Counted from the first letter of the stretch, positions 23,311 through 36,837 are shown. The stretch: DNA of 64,000 nt from Pyrrhoderma lamaoense (GCA_002794735.1 NBAZ01000024.1:124001-188000); one strand, 5' to 3'. Made by a program: numbers and translations. The notes: generated by a model not told the origin, from the letters alone.

Positions 23311-26300
23311 TTAGTCGAGAGTGGTATTTGAGGGGAAGCAAGCAGTCCATTGATCTCCTCGGTAGACTGAAGAGTCCAAACTGGTTGAAAAGCGTCTATT
23401 TAGAATGCGTGGTCCATATACGAGGGAGCGACGAAGATCTGCGGGAATCCACATGAGTAAGTTCCCGTTGTTTCCAGTGAGCCATCCATCGCCTTTAAGA
23501 CAAAATTTTTCTCCTTCTGACTCGATACTTACGGACCATATATGGATTTGTCCATCGTAGGAGCCTGAGGCAAATTTGATATGTTTATTGTCAAACGTAG
23601 GGAAGGCAGCGATAGAGTTGACACCTGATGCAACACGAGCTTGAAAGAAGAGATCGCCAGTCGATGCGTTCCATAAGCAGACAGTTTTATCAGTAGAGCC
23701 AGATATTATCCATGTTCCATCGGGAGAAAAGCAAACTGAGTTAATTCTGACCGTATGGCCTATTATTGGATCACATGCAGATTGGCCAGTCTCAATGTCC
23801 CAGACTCGTATTGTTTTGTCATTGGACCCAGAGACGATAAATAGTCCATCGGGGAGTAAGAAGCAGATTCGACACAATCAAGATGACCTTCAAAAGTTGA
23901 AAGTAGGTGACCATTGGAAGCATCCCAAATACGGACAGTTTCATCGCCTGATCCAGAAACAATCTTCTTTCCATCAGGAGAATAACAAACTGATTGTACA
24001 CAGTCTGTATGCCCTGCGAATAAATTGTCTATTAGAGAACCATTTTTGACGTCCCATATTCGGATTGACTTGTCGTCAGAGCCCGAAGCAAGACGAGTAC
24101 GATCAGGAGAAAAGGTGACTGAACGAACCCAACCCGTGTGACCACTGCATGTGACATATCTATCGTCGATCATGTTCCATATTCGTATTGATTTGTCAAA
24201 AGATCCCGAAGCGAAGTGATTTTCATTGGACGAAAATGCGACTGACGTAACCCAGTTAGAATGTCCTTCTAAAGGACCTTTGATTAGTTCTCCGCTCTCC
24301 GTATTCCACACACACACCGTCTTATCAAATGAGCCAGAGACAAGAAACTTCCCAGTTTGGGGTGAAATTGCAATCGCACCGATTGCGTCTGTTTGTCCCT
24401 TAAACTCTGAATCTGATTCTCTTGCTTCTAGTTCAACGTCCCAGACTCTGATCGTCTTATCCCAAGACCCTGAAGCAAAATGCTTTCTGTCAGGTGCGAA
24501 TGAAACAGACTTGACCCAGTAAGTATGACCTTCGAATCTTTTCGGAGAAGCATTGCTGTCTTCTGCATCCCACATTCTTACTATGTTATCTCGGGATCCC
24601 GATAAAATATGTTTTCCGTCAACAGAAAATGCAACTGAGTTTACTACGTTCATGCCGTCTCCAGAGAATATACGCAATACCTTGCTAGTCGACACCTCCC
24701 ATACACAAATAGTGCGATCCTCCGACCCTGATGCGACTAGTTCGCTGTTTGGAGAAAATGATAGAGAAGTGACTGAGCTTGTGTGGACTATGAATGGGTC
24801 GGAGATCATCTTCCTGCTTTGTACATCCCAGACAATGATCGTTTCATCCGCCGATCCTGACGCGAGAAGGCATCCATTGGGTGCGAACACGACATTTTCC
24901 ACCGACCTTGAATGCCCTCTCAATGGTTCTCCGACTGACATGCCACTCTCAGCATCCCACAATCGGACGGACCTGTCTCGAGAACCCGATGCAATATACT
25001 TTCCGTCTTCAGAAAACGCTACAGAATTGACATGCCTTGAGTGACCAGCAAGTGGGCCATGGACTTTCTCACCGGTAACTGCATTCCACATTCGGAGTGT
25101 GTTATCTTCAGACCCCGACACAATATATCTACCATCCCCAGAGTATGCGACACTTGTGACGTCTCTCGAATGCCCCTGAAGTGGGCCGAGGAGTAGTCTA
25201 CCACTTACTACATCCCATACGTTAATAGCATATCCCCATGATCCCGATGCAATGCGTTTACCATCAGGAGAGTATGAAATAGAAAAGACTGGGTTGCCAA
25301 CATCTATTAGAGAGGTACACGCCATCCGGGGCTTTTTGCCGACGTACTCGACACTTGTTAATGTTTGCGCTCGTTTTGTGTAGTGCTTAGCAATGATAGA
25401 ACTCTCTCTCATCAACGGGAGGAGTGTCATGTATATATGCGGACTACTTTGGGAGATGGGTTCGATGAATCGGAGGAGTTGTTTGTAGGCATCTCGAAGA
25501 AATGCTGATAGTGGTGCATGATTGTCCTGCATGGATGTTAGTTTGAACCATGATATAATTCAGAACTACTTACCCCTATCCAAGTCATGGAATTTTCGAG
25601 AGATGTCAGAGAGAAAGTGTATAGCGAGCATGCGAGGCTGAGGACCTCGATCCAATACAGTAATCGGTTGTATGCGAAGGTTTCGACTTGATTGAGTAGA
25701 TCTTCCGAATAAGGGGTATCTCGCAGATGAGAAGCCCAATGGAAGCAGGCGTATAGTAGCGACGCTGGGATATTGTCTTTTACACGCCCCTCAAGACCAG
25801 AAACGTCCTTATTTAGCTTGTATGATGTCTCCAGCCCACAGATATTGAAGCGAAGCCCCTCCATCAACTCGAAGCATCGTAGCGAGATATGCGCCTTTTC
25901 CTTTTCCTCATCGATAAACCACCCCTTGCCAACGCAGTCTCGCGATACAAGATAATCGTACAACGAAGTATGGTGAATTCTAATTGGCCGCCCAGGTTTG
26001 AACATAACCAGTGAGTGGAGGCAATCCAGCACAACCGCTGTAGACCCCTCATCAAAGCCAAGTATGCCATCGATTCCGTCGTCTGTCAAAGGAGCCTTTC
26101 CAAAGAGAATCAGGGCAAAGACTTTCGAAAATCGTTTTCTCATCGTGTCATCATTCCACACTATAGCAGATTCTAGTACCGTTTCATAGAGCTTTGTTAG
26201 ACCTAGATCTTTGCTTAGTGTTTTTGCGTCCTTCACCAAGCTTATCAATCTCCCGAGTTTATCAGTTCCCTTCTCAGAGATAAATTTGATAGCTGTGGCT

Positions 26301-28446
26301 GCCCATATGAATAATCCGTCTGCTGCTTCTCCAAGTGTTTTTATGTTTTCTTCCCAGGGCCAGTCGTCTCGCACTTTTAGAATACCGTTGTCCCTTAATT
26401 CTGCCATACTAGCCTTAATGAATGCATGAACATCTTCCTTACAATGACCAATCGTTTCATGTACACAGCATGTGCGAGAGGGAGACAGTAAGGCGGCAAT
26501 ACATTCTTCTGGTCTACTGGTCACTAAGAAGCGGAAGTTCGGTGGCAATGTCGGAATCTTCTTCTTAAGAAGGGTGGCTAGTTGCTTCTGTGATTCGGAT
26601 GATTCACATTCGTCCAAAGCATCGAGAATAATGAGGATGGGTTTGTGCATGACTTCATCAGAGACTGACCAAAGAGGACGATGTAACAGTGTCTCGAATA
26701 AGATGTCTGTAGATGGAAAGTCTATCCCGCCATCTTTATCAAGTTCTTCTTCGATTACTTTCGCTAGCGCTGAATTACGACAAGCAAGATTATAAGCAAC
26801 TGTCCGAATAATACTGTTAGTAGCAGTGTATGGATCTGTTTTTCCTCGTTCAAAAAACATATACGATCCAAGTCGGCCTTGAGTCTTGAATTCCTCAGCA
26901 ATGGTCCTCGCAACAGTACTCTTCCCTGTTCCAGCACCTCCTGTGAGCAAGAAGATGTTATGCTGACTTGTTTCATCAACCCAGGAACGAATCATTTGTA
27001 GAAGGTCAACACGGGTATCAGGAAGACACCTTGATCGATTTGCTTCTACATCCATCATTGGTATGGGTTGTAGAATCTCCTTCAACCCTGTAACTCCATC
27101 AGAACATGTTTGAACAGATGTGCGCAGTCTTACTTCGAAGATGTTCCTTCGGTTCATTCTTGTCGACCCTCTCCCGAGCCTCAATTCGAGTCTCTATAAT
27201 CTCTTGTCGACTAAAGGCTAACATGAGGTCCTTCTTCAATCCTTTCAACGTAGCTTCTAGGTCCTCTACAGCAGCTTTCTTATTTTGCGAAATGGCACGC
27301 ACTTTTTCATAGAATAAGTGAAATAATACGCGGCATAAAAGACACACTTGACTAGCTCACCAAGGAAGGTCTTTCGAGCATACTTTTGGATGAGATTGTT
27401 ACATTGGAGGATGAAATCAAGGAGATCGGTGATGATTAAGCGCAAGGATTTGGACGGATTGGTGAAAACAGATGTCTCCTCGATAATTAAGAATAAACCC
27501 ATAAGACTCTTTACCAGTTCTCTGATCCGCTTATCGATATCCGTCTGAGTAGCAATCATCTGTAGAAATTAGTAAATCAGATTGAAATTAATCACGCTAA
27601 TATGAAATACTTTTAAAAATGCTGTCGTTATACACCATGCTAGTTTCAGATATGGACTCGCCTAGAGAAGGAGACTAGGTCAGCAGAAGATTACGGCCAG
27701 AGCTCAAGTCGAAGCTACTTACGTCTGCTATACTGTCTCCAAACTGTACAAACGCAGTGATACTATACCCTATACGCGTAAGGGATTGGAATGCATCGCT
27801 TTCTGCAACGTTTTTTGCAGTGTCGTAAATTGTATTGACGTTTTCTACAAAGCTACCATCACTAGAAGGATGGATCTCAAGAACGAGACGAGCAAGATTT
27901 AGGAGAGTTAGCTCAGCGTTCTTCATTCTGTCTGATGGTCGAAGACATAAGAAAAGGAATATGTCCCGAGTTTTGATTGTAAAGAAATGTGAATATCTAA
28001 TTTAGTGCCTCTGTTAGCATTTGACTGAAGAAAGTTCTAGTTTTCTCCTACCTTCATTGTCCTCCCTGTATAACTCTTCAAAAGAACATTCTTTACTTCC
28101 GATACTAGTATCTCTCAAACCCTCTTTCATAAGCTTGATGGTTAATCCGATTTTGTTGCCGGAGCATGTACTTAGTTTGCAGATAGTTATTTTTTTTTAG
28201 AAATTTGAATTGAACTGATAAGGCTTATCGTACACTGGAAAGGTCTCGTTCCACTGAGGCGGAAGCTCGTTAACAGAAGTCGTTCTGAAGCTTTGCTCCC
28301 CGAATGAGACTTTAACGTATAGATATGGTGCTTTAGATTTTTCAGAAAATGATATATCGGATCGTGATACTAGAAGATGGCAATCAGCTCATTCAAGCTT
28401 ACTGAAACTACTCAGACAAACCTCGAAGTGCGTAATATAATGACAT
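23311..28446 (-). CDS. NLR-like C2-NACHT-WD40 protein, paralogue A (two frameshifts)
   Basis: STAND receptor-type protein of the fungal NLR/HET-E-like class. Exon 1 is 28422-28446 (MSLYYALRG), exon 2 28234-28369 and exon 3 28052-28170 (C2 domain, LYVKVSFGEQSFRT and CSGNKIGLTIKLMKEG). Then come linker exons with SDRMKNAELTLLNLARLV, and exon 8 (25574-27087) with the NACHT NTPase: Walker A GGAGTGKST and Walker B LIILDALDEC. Exon 9 (23311-25526) encodes WD repeats. Two one-base losses relative to paralogues break the frame: near 27970 in exon 4 (CAATCAAAACTC) and at 23850-23854 in a late repeat (TACTCCCCGATGG). Without them the layout equals paralogue C. It may be a young pseudogene, make truncated products, or carry base-calling errors. 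The promoter module lies at 28568-28607. Confidence 0.82.
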
Positions 28447-28567
28447 TGCAATTTTCAAAGGGATACCGACGTTTCTTCGGGAGTTATAATCTCTGATGAG
28501 AATGTGAGAGATGGTAATCAAAAGAAGTCATGATCGTGATAAAATTTGATTCCGTAATACAAAACAT

Positions 28568-28607
28568 GTGCCAAGGCTATTCAATGGGTATCACAGGCTT
28601 GATAGTA
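28568..28607 (-). promoter_or_regulatory. Conserved NLR promoter module, gene A (diverged)
   Basis: Plus-strand reading: a GTGCCAAGGC element (7 of 10 identical to GCCTCAAGGC) at 28568-28577, 12 bases, then ATCACAGGCTTGATAGTAA from 28590. It lies about 120-160 bases upstream of the start codon. It is the most diverged of the five gene-linked copies. Confidence 0.6.
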
Positions 28608-28779
28608 AAAATGGAAACAGCCTGAAACGATGAAAGCGGTGAACTGGATCAAATAGTATCAGACAAATAAGCAGTCTAGAAAAGGTGTGTATTTCTCACA
28701 ATGAGCCAAAGTAGAATACCATTTTCGGTTTTCTGTCTATAGAGTAGTACTCCAATTACGTATTATGATTGTGGTGATT

Positions 28780-29880
28780 CTACTCAAGCTATGCTTGTTG
28801 TTCGAGCAAGACCTATTTTCACTATCTTTCATATATACCCAGATGAGATTCTTCCAACTCTTAGAGCCTATCCTTATCCCTGAGTGGCAGATCTATTCTA
28901 CTGTCTTCCCTAGATAATTCTATCAACAAAAGGTTGTTCACCTTAAAGACCTGCTGCGGATATGAGTACGATCAGTTATTGATATTATTCATTCCCTTGG
29001 ATCTTCAAGGGCCATCGAGAGCGCACCGGACCCAACAGAAGTGCTGAGCTCTAACTGTCATTGATTTTTTGCTCCAGATAATTCGATTTTTGGGTGGTAG
29101 ACAATCAAGGGAGAAAGAATAACTTTTACTGGGAGATCCCGCTGACGTCTCCGAGTTCAGTTACGTTGCCGTTGAAATTGCACATCCTGATTCCAGGATT
29201 TTAACTCTGCCCTGCCTTCTTGTTGCGATGTATTTTCTCTTTCTATCCTGATTCTGCTCTCACATATCCGATACTATTTTCTATTTCCTTTCTTTTTCAA
29301 ACTCTTTTATGGTTGTGAGCGTAACGGAAGAGCTTGAAATCAGACACACAGTGCTTGTCAACATAGTCCACAAAGCCCACTAAACAAGTGGTACTGGGCA
29401 GCTCTGTAGTTACATTGTATATATCTGATAATAAACTGTATTTTGAAAGATTATATTCTGAAGTGAGAAAAGCATTTAAATACGTAATGCTATACTTTGA
29501 ACTTTGAAGACGATAATGCGAGACGGAAAAGAGGAGACATAAGATAGTACTTCGGAATCAACCACATGTATAGCTAAACAGCAGATCTATCTGTGTCTTC
29601 TTACCAAAACTCCAAACTCCAGAGGTAACCTGGATTGGGAATACTTGAGAACTCGTATGTTCTTTCGCAGGCTAATGGAGAAAAAGCTTAGAGACGTAAA
29701 GAAATAAGTCGTTTACTTGGCATCAGTGAGATAGTGATGGATATTAGTCACAGTCTATGTGAATGATAGTAAGCGAAAAGATAAGTGTAGATAGAAAAAG
29801 TATCTGACAAAGTTGCAATAGTGTAGAGTGTAGATAAAGTCATTCAAGCACAGCTATTGTTATGAATATAAAATCCGCAG
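28780..29880. repeat. Duplicated 3' flank (also left of genes E and F)
   Basis: The DNA downstream of paralogue B recurs downstream of E (about 53380-54470) and, in shorter form, downstream of F (about 61120-61815). A shared landmark is TTCGAGCAAGACC. A middle part (29010-29390) also recurs at 36262-36620. No coding sense is visible; it may include transcript ends. Confidence 0.7.
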
Positions 29881-29882
29881 CA

Positions 29883-32800
29883 TTACGCAAAAGCAGTATT
29901 TGAGGGAAAACAAGCAGTCCATTGATCACCTCGATAGACTGAATAATCCAAACTGTTGAAAAGCGTGTATTCAGAGTGTGTGGACCATATACGAGTGAGC
30001 GACGGAGATCTGGGGGAATCCACATGAGTAATTTGCCGTTATTTCCAGTAAGCCATCCATCATCTTCAAGCCACAGTTTTTCTCCTTCTGACTCGATATT
30101 TACAGACCAGATATGGATAGCTCCATCTTCGGAGACTGAGGCAAATTTGATACATCTATTGTCAAACGAAGGGAAGGCAGCGATAGAATAGACAGGTAAT
30201 GCAACACGAGCCTGGAAGAAGAGAACGCCAGTCGACGCGTTCCATACACAGACGGTTTTATCTTCTGATCCGGAGAATAGCCATTTAGCGTCAGGTGAAA
30301 AGCACACAGAGCTTACAACTCTCGTATGGCTTGTCAGTGAGCTGTACGCTGCTTGGCCAGTTTCAGTGTTCCAAACTCGTATTGAATTGTCACGAGATCC
30401 AGAGACTACGTATAATCCATCGGGCAGAAAGCAACAGAGTTGACCCGATCAGAATGACCTTCAAGAGTTGAAAGTAGATCACCATTTTCAACATTCCATA
30501 TACGAACAGTTTTATCGTGTAATCCAGAGACAATCTTCTTTCCGTCGGGAGAATAACAGACTGAGTAGACGATGTCTGTACTCCAGATGATTAGCTCTGT
30601 TTCAGAGCAGCTATTTTCAACGCCCCACACCCGAATTGACTTGTCTTCAGAGCCTGAAGCAAGATGCTTTCCATCAGGAGAAAAAGCGAGTGAGCGAACA
30701 TAGTAATTGTGACCGTTGCATGTGACATATCTATCGTCGATCATATTCCACATTCGTATTGATCCGTCTATTGATCCCGAAGCGAAGAGTATTTCATTGG
30801 TTGAAAATGCAACTGACGTAACCCAAGAAGATTGGCATCTAAAGGCCCTTTGACTAAATCTCCGCTTTCTACAGCCCAGACACATACTGAGCCATCAAAT
30901 GAGCCGGAGACAAGATACTTTCCAGTTTTCGGTGAAATTGCAATTGCATGTGTTACACGCTTTCGTCCTTGAAACTCTGAATCTGACGGTGTCACGCCCT
31001 TTTCAATGTCCCAGACTCTGATCGTCCCATCCACCGACGCGGAGGCGAAGTGCTTACAGTCAGGTGCGAATGAGACAGAATAAACTGAGCTTTTATGACC
31101 CTCGTAATTCAATGGAGGAGTCTCGCTGTTTTCTGCATTCCACAATCTTACTATGATATCCCCAGATCCCGACAAAATATGTTTGCCATCACTAGAATAT
31201 GCAACCGAGTTTACGTCGCCATGCTGTCTCCAGAGAATGTACGCAAACTCTGCCACTCGACACCTCCCTATATAAATAGCACCATCCCATGACCCTGATG
31301 CAGCTTGCTCGCTATCTGGAGAAAACGATAGGGAGTAGACTGAGTCCGAGTGCCACTTGAATAGGTCAGAGATCATATTTCTAGTATGCACGTCCCATAA
31401 ATGATATTACCATTCCCGATCCTGACGCGAGGTAGCGTCCGTTGCGTGAGAATGCAACACTGTGCACAGAACTTGAATGCCCTCTCAATGGTTCTCCGAC
31501 TGGTGCACCATTACTCTTAGCATCCACAGTCTCACAGTCTTATCATCAGAACCTGATGCTATATACTCCCCGTCTCCAGAAAACGAGACAGCAGTAACTC
31601 TGCCTGAATGGCCAGTAAGTGGACCATAAGCACTCTCACCGGTGACCGCATTCCATACCCGCACTTCCCCATCCCAAGATCCCGACGCAATATATTTTCC
31701 ATCTGCAGTGTATGCAACACTCGTCACTCTGTCCGAATGTCCCTGAAGTGGGCCGAGAAGTCGTCTGCCACTCACCACATTCCATACCTCGATGACATGT
31801 GCGTCTGATCCCGATGCAATCCGTTCACCATCAGGCGAGTATGAAATAGAATGGACCGAACTGCCAACCTCTATTTGCCTGGTACATGCCATCTGGGGCT
31901 TGTTTCCAAGATACTCGACCCGTGGTAGTGATTGCGCTCGCTTGCCGTAGTGCTCGGCGACGATGGAGTCCCTCTCACTTAACGGGAGGAATGACATATA
32001 CAAATGAGGGATACTTTGGGAGATAGGTTCGATGAATCTCAGGAGATGATCATAGGCGTCGCGGAGAAATGCAGATAGTCGTGAGTGATTGTCCTGTATG
32101 ACTGTTAGTTAGAACTATGTTTAACTCAAGTCCGGAATCACTTACTCCTATCCAGGTGATGGCACTCTCAAGAGATTGCAGAAGGAAATCGTATACCGAT
32201 CCTGTGAGACTGAGGACCTCGACCCAATACAGTAACCGATTGAACGCGAAAGATTCGAGCTGTTTGATTAGTTCGTCCGAATAAGGGACCTCCCGCAGAT
32301 GAGAAGCCCAATGACGACAGGCATATAGTAACGAGGTAGAGATATTCTTTTTGACGCGATCCTCAAGATCCTCTACGTTCTTATTCAACTTGTATGATGT
32401 CTGCCAGCCCACAGATATTGAATCGAAGCCCTCCATCAACTCGAAGCATCGCAGCGAAATTTGCGCCTTTTCTTTTTCTTCGTCAATAAACCACACCTTT
32501 TCACGAGTTTCCTTCGATATCAGGTAATCGTATAGGGAGGTATGGTACAAGCAGACCGGCTGGCTAGGCTCGAACGCGACTATAGAATGTAGTGAATTGA
32601 GAATTCCCCGTGTCTTCCAATAATCGAGTCCTAACAAGTCATTGATCTCCGTGTCTGATAGTTGCTCCTTCCCGAACATGATCAACGAAAATATTCTCGA
32701 GAAATCCCTCTTCATATCTTCGTCCCAACTAAGCGATTCCTCAAATGCCGTCGCGTACAACTCACCAAGTGATAATGATTTGGTATTGACTAAACGCTTC

Positions 32801-34994
32801 AGCTCTCCTCCCATATCCCCTCTCTTACTCTCGATCAGCCTCACAGCGGTTGAGGCCCATATAAACAGTCCACCTGCAGCACTGCCCAGTATATTCATAC
32901 TCTCTTCCCATGGCCATTCTGGCTCCACTATTATCCTACCAGCCTTCCTCAATCTCCCTAGTTCAGCACTGAGGTACATAAGAATGTCTTTTGTGGCATC
33001 GTCTGAGGTGTGATCTAGCCAGATATTGCGTATTCCCAGTTGTTCTAGCTCCAACGGTGAAGCAATATCCTCTTCTGGTCGACTGGTGATAAGAAAACGG
33101 TAATTGAGAGGTAATGTTTGCAGCATTTCCTTGATTATTCTGATACACGGTCCTCGGGACACCCTATTTCCGCATTCGTCCAACGCGTCAAGGACGGTAA
33201 GAACATTGGTTTTCATCCCTGTCTTCTTCACCACCGCGTGAAGTGGTTCATACAATAAGATCTCGAATGCCCTATTTGGTGTAACCGATTCAAGATCATA
33301 ATCAAGAAGCTGTACTTTGATAGCCTCTGCAACAGCCTGATCTTGTTTTGCTAAGCCATACGCAATAGTTCGGATTATGAAAGCGGGATCGCTTTTACCT
33401 CGTATAAAGTACTGATATGAGCCAAGCCGGGTACCTCGACATGTTTCCGCAACTGTTGTGGCGATCGTACTTTTCCCGGTACCGGCATGACCGAGAATGA
33501 AGAGCACGTTTGGTGCACCCTTGTCTTCTACCCAACTCTCTACCTCTCCTAATATCCCTGTCCTTGTTCCTTTCAAACACCCTCGGCGCGCACGGCCAAT
33601 CTCATGCTTTGGCTGTAGCTTCTTTTCCAAAACTACGTTATTAACTGCGTTAGAACATAACCTCCAGATATCGAGCTTAAATCTTACATTTTCTAAGTCC
33701 AGTACTAATACTTTCTCTAGCCTCAACCCGATTTTCGATAATGTCCTGTCTAACAAAAGCTGACTCGAGTTCTTTCTTCAATTTCTCTAGCCTTACACCA
33801 AGATCCTCTATTGCAGCTCTCTTATTTTGCTTGAGCGCACGAACTGGAGGTATAGCTTATTACTGAGTAATATATGATATATATGTATAATTTTTTAACT
33901 CACCTATAAAGCTCTTCTGTGCATAGCTTCGTATGAGCTTACTACATTCGTTTATAAACTCAAGGATATTGGTAGTGACTAAGCTCAAGGAATGGGATGG
34001 ATCATTGAATACAGAAGTGTCTTCAATGACCGAGAATAGGCTCATGAGATCCTTCACGAGATCCCTGATCCGTTTATCGGTGTTGATCTGAGTAGCGATT
34101 ATCTGGAGAGACTAAGTATATAAGAGGGTAAAGTGATTGACATAAGGACTCACATTCAAGAATGCCGTTGTTATGGACCATGCTAGCTTCAGATACGGGC
34201 TTGCCTGTAGATAATCCAATTAAAGGTTAAGAACAACACTTAACTTGAGTCTACTCACGTCTGCTATACTATCTCCAAATTTTACGAAGGCAGTTATAGT
34301 ATTTCCCACACCCACCAACGATTGACATGCCTTGTTCTTTGCTACGCGCATTGCTGTACCATATATTGCATTGATGTTCTCCGCAAAGTCACCGTAATTG
34401 GAGGGTTGATCGTCAAAGAGTACATTAGCAAGATTGATGAGAGTTATCTCAGCATTCTTTATACTGTCTGATGGCTGAAGAGATAAAAATAATGGATGCG
34501 ACCCAGACTTTGACTGTAGAAGAATGCAAGCGTCTGTTTTGCCTCCTTCAGTATTTAAGAGAGAATAGCACTATTTTGTCCTTACCTTCACCGCTCTCTT
34601 TAAGTATATCCTTTAAGCGACATTCGATACTTCCTATACTCCTATTAAACAAAAAAGCGTTCTTCTTCAACACGATGGCGATTCTATTCTCTTTGTCCGA
34701 GCTTATGCATGCACTTGTTCACAAGAAGTCATTCTTAGTAACTAAAATGAATGGGCGAAAACTAAAGATCAGTTAGCGTACATGGGAAAGGCCTCGTTCC
34801 ATTGAGGTGGCAGCCGGTCGACAGATCTTGTTTTATGTCTCTCGTCTCCAACAACGATTTTAACGTAAAGCTTCGGAGATTTTAATTTCCCGGGATAGTT
34901 ACGTCGGACCGCGATACTTAAAGGAATAGTCAGTCAACCAAGAGCTAATATGAAGCACTCGAAACGAACCTCGAAGGGAGTAAAACTCTGACAT
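29883..34994 (-). pseudogene. NLR-like C2-NACHT-WD40, paralogue B, WD40 exon degraded
   Basis: Start MSEFYSLRG (ATG 34994), C2 exons with LYVKIVVGDERHKTRSVDR, then the linker, then a clean NACHT exon (32150-33610; Walker A GHAGTGKST, Walker B LTVLDALDECG). The WD40 exon lost about nine single bases relative to paralogues: near 31524 (TGGGATG to TGGATG), 31413, 31400, 31267, 31245, 31218, 30836, 30424 and 29954. I found no insertions. Three losses between 31218 and 31267 restore the frame together, leaving a scrambled stretch. The conserved stop is at 29883. Met before KNAE is Ile here. The 5' half could still make a C2-NACHT protein with a few WD repeats. Confidence 0.82.
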
Positions 34995-35073
34995 GGCTCG
35001 TACCCTGGATAAGACTTGGAGTGCGAGATGTGGAGGGTTGAAGAAAGATTAGGAAAGGGAGAGGTTGTGGTAT

Positions 35074-35128
35074 GTTATATAGGACTAGCCTCAAGGCGAA
35101 CACGGTGAGGATCACCGGTTGATAGTAA
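35074..35128 (-). promoter_or_regulatory. Conserved NLR promoter module, gene B
   Basis: Plus-strand reading: GTTATATAGG at 35074-35083 (a TATA box on the coding strand), GCCTCAAGGC at 35088-35097, 13 bases, then ATCACCGGTTGATAGTAA at 35111-35128. The module is about 80-135 bases upstream of the start codon. Confidence 0.75.
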
Positions 35129-35639
35129 GTAATTATGCAAAATCAAATTGTAAAGCGAGGTAGAGAGCTGTGACCCGGATTAGGATAGATTGAATCAAAC
35201 ATATTGAGGCTGGTCCAATTCGATAAGAGCCCAAGTGAAAGATGTATAGTACAATCATCTCATCTATCACTACAACATCGCGAAGCTCAGAGAAACAAAT
35301 TTTCTCCAATTAGAGATCAATCTGCGAAGTACTAACTATGCATGCAAGGCATCACGTAACAAGGCCACCTGATGCATATCACCAGCCAGAGCTATATATA
35401 TATATATAGTTTTTATATTTAAAAGTAGCTTACAAAGTAGTTATGTATGTGCACATAGCAAGGAACGCATACAGGGGAAACTTGTGATCATGCCAGAAGT
35501 TTTACATCATACTGAGACGTGACCTTTATGTATTCCCGCTAAGCTGATCTATCTTGAACTCGGGAGCCTGCACGTGACTGAGCGCACATCAGAAGTTCAT
35601 AGAAGTTGCAGGCTTGAAGATATTTAATTACTCTTCAGA

Positions 35640-35952
35640 AAATCTGACTTATGAGAACCCGGTGTCTTTTCATAGCACTTGTTTCACAGCTCTCAATTCC
35701 AAGTGAGATTCTCACACGTGGATCCGATACTCATGATTCTCTGGGAGCGGCTATAACTGATATTGATGCTAAGAGGGGAAAGAGGGGTTCAATTGTCCGA
35801 CAAAGAGCTATTTTAGTACTTAAAACAAGTTCTGAAAGGTGTAAAACCATGTCATCGAAATTATTTATTCTGGCTTAATTGAGTGGGGAGATGCTATTTC
35901 AAGGTGCGGAGTGCAGAGGGTCAAGCCTTGAGGGAAAAGAGAGCCGGGCCTT
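35640..35952 (-). pseudogene. Relic of an NLR 5' end (exons 1 and 2)
   Basis: On the minus strand a first-exon relic starts at 35855 (MTWFYTFQ, compare MTSYYTLRG of gene D). An exon-2 relic follows (about 35645-35780) with SDPRVRISLGIESCETSA, matching the C2 segment LYVKVSFGDESCRTRS. Stops and a lost splice donor show it is dead. Its promoter module would fall near 35950, exactly where the inverted LTR fragment begins. It is a close sister of the relic at 44085-44453. Confidence 0.65.
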
Positions 35953-36260
35953 GGTTAACTATGGCCTCAAGTTTGGAGGCTTATATATCGAAACGCAAGA
36001 TAAAGGGTAGAGAATGAGGAAAGCATGGCTTTCAGGTGGCTATATATCACTGGACGAATGGTTTAATCTATCAGAAACGAAGGGCCATATAAACGAATTC
36101 TGTCCTCGGGTAAGGATAAGGAATAAAACCGTTTAGTAAGAGAAATGGGCCGGTACCGCGACAGAGAGTAAGGAAATATTGTAATAATTGACTTTCCGGG
36201 CGAGTTACAAAGTGAATTAAAAATGCAAAACGACTGGATATCTACGTACTTGGTCTTACA
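35953..36260 (-). repeat. Inverted LTR fragment
   Basis: Reverse complement of the left half of the LTR at 59120-59861, including the TATATAAG segment and ending in the element terminus (TCTTACA here, TGTAGGA in the complete copy). It is truncated at 35953, where it meets the NLR relic. Confidence 0.8.
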
Positions 36261-36261
36261 C

Positions 36262-36620
36262 CGTCGAGAGTGAACTGGATCCAACAGAAGTGCTGATCTC
36301 TACCTATCAATGAGCCCTAGCTCCAGACAATCCGACTCAGGGTGGCAGACAATTAAGGAGAAAAGATAACTCTCTCTGGGCTCTCGCCTTCGAGTTCAGT
36401 TATATTGCCGTTAATCTAGTATCTGTATCCATAATCTTAAGTCTGCCCTGGTTTCTTGTTGCGATGTATTTTTCTCGTTCTTACCCCGATCTTGCTTTCG
36501 CATAACCGGTTTTGCTCTTTTTTTTGTTTTTTGATCCTTTCAATGGTTGTTAGTATATCAGGAGAGCTTTTACTTAGACACGCAGTGATGTGTAACATAA
36601 ATCCATAAGAAACTCATCAC
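36262..36620. repeat. Copy of the duplicated flank segment
   Basis: Matches 29010-29390 and 53590-53975 (for example GATCCAACAGAAGTGCTGA and TTCTTGTTGCGATGTATTTT). A partial copy also seems to recur at 37440-37520. No coding potential seen. Confidence 0.65.
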
Positions 36621-36837
36621 TCAATTCGCAATTGTGCAGGCGCTATACTTACATTATGTATAGCTAGTAGTATACTATGATTTTAGGAGTTGCTGATATG
36701 AAGTAGGAGAAGCATAGGGAGGGCAAAATACTCATGTTTAGATGGTGCTAATATAAGGCGGAAAGGTAGAGACACAAGATTAGAAATTGAGATCAAGTAT
36801 GTGTACTAGGTAAATTATTCAAACTTGGTGATGTCAT

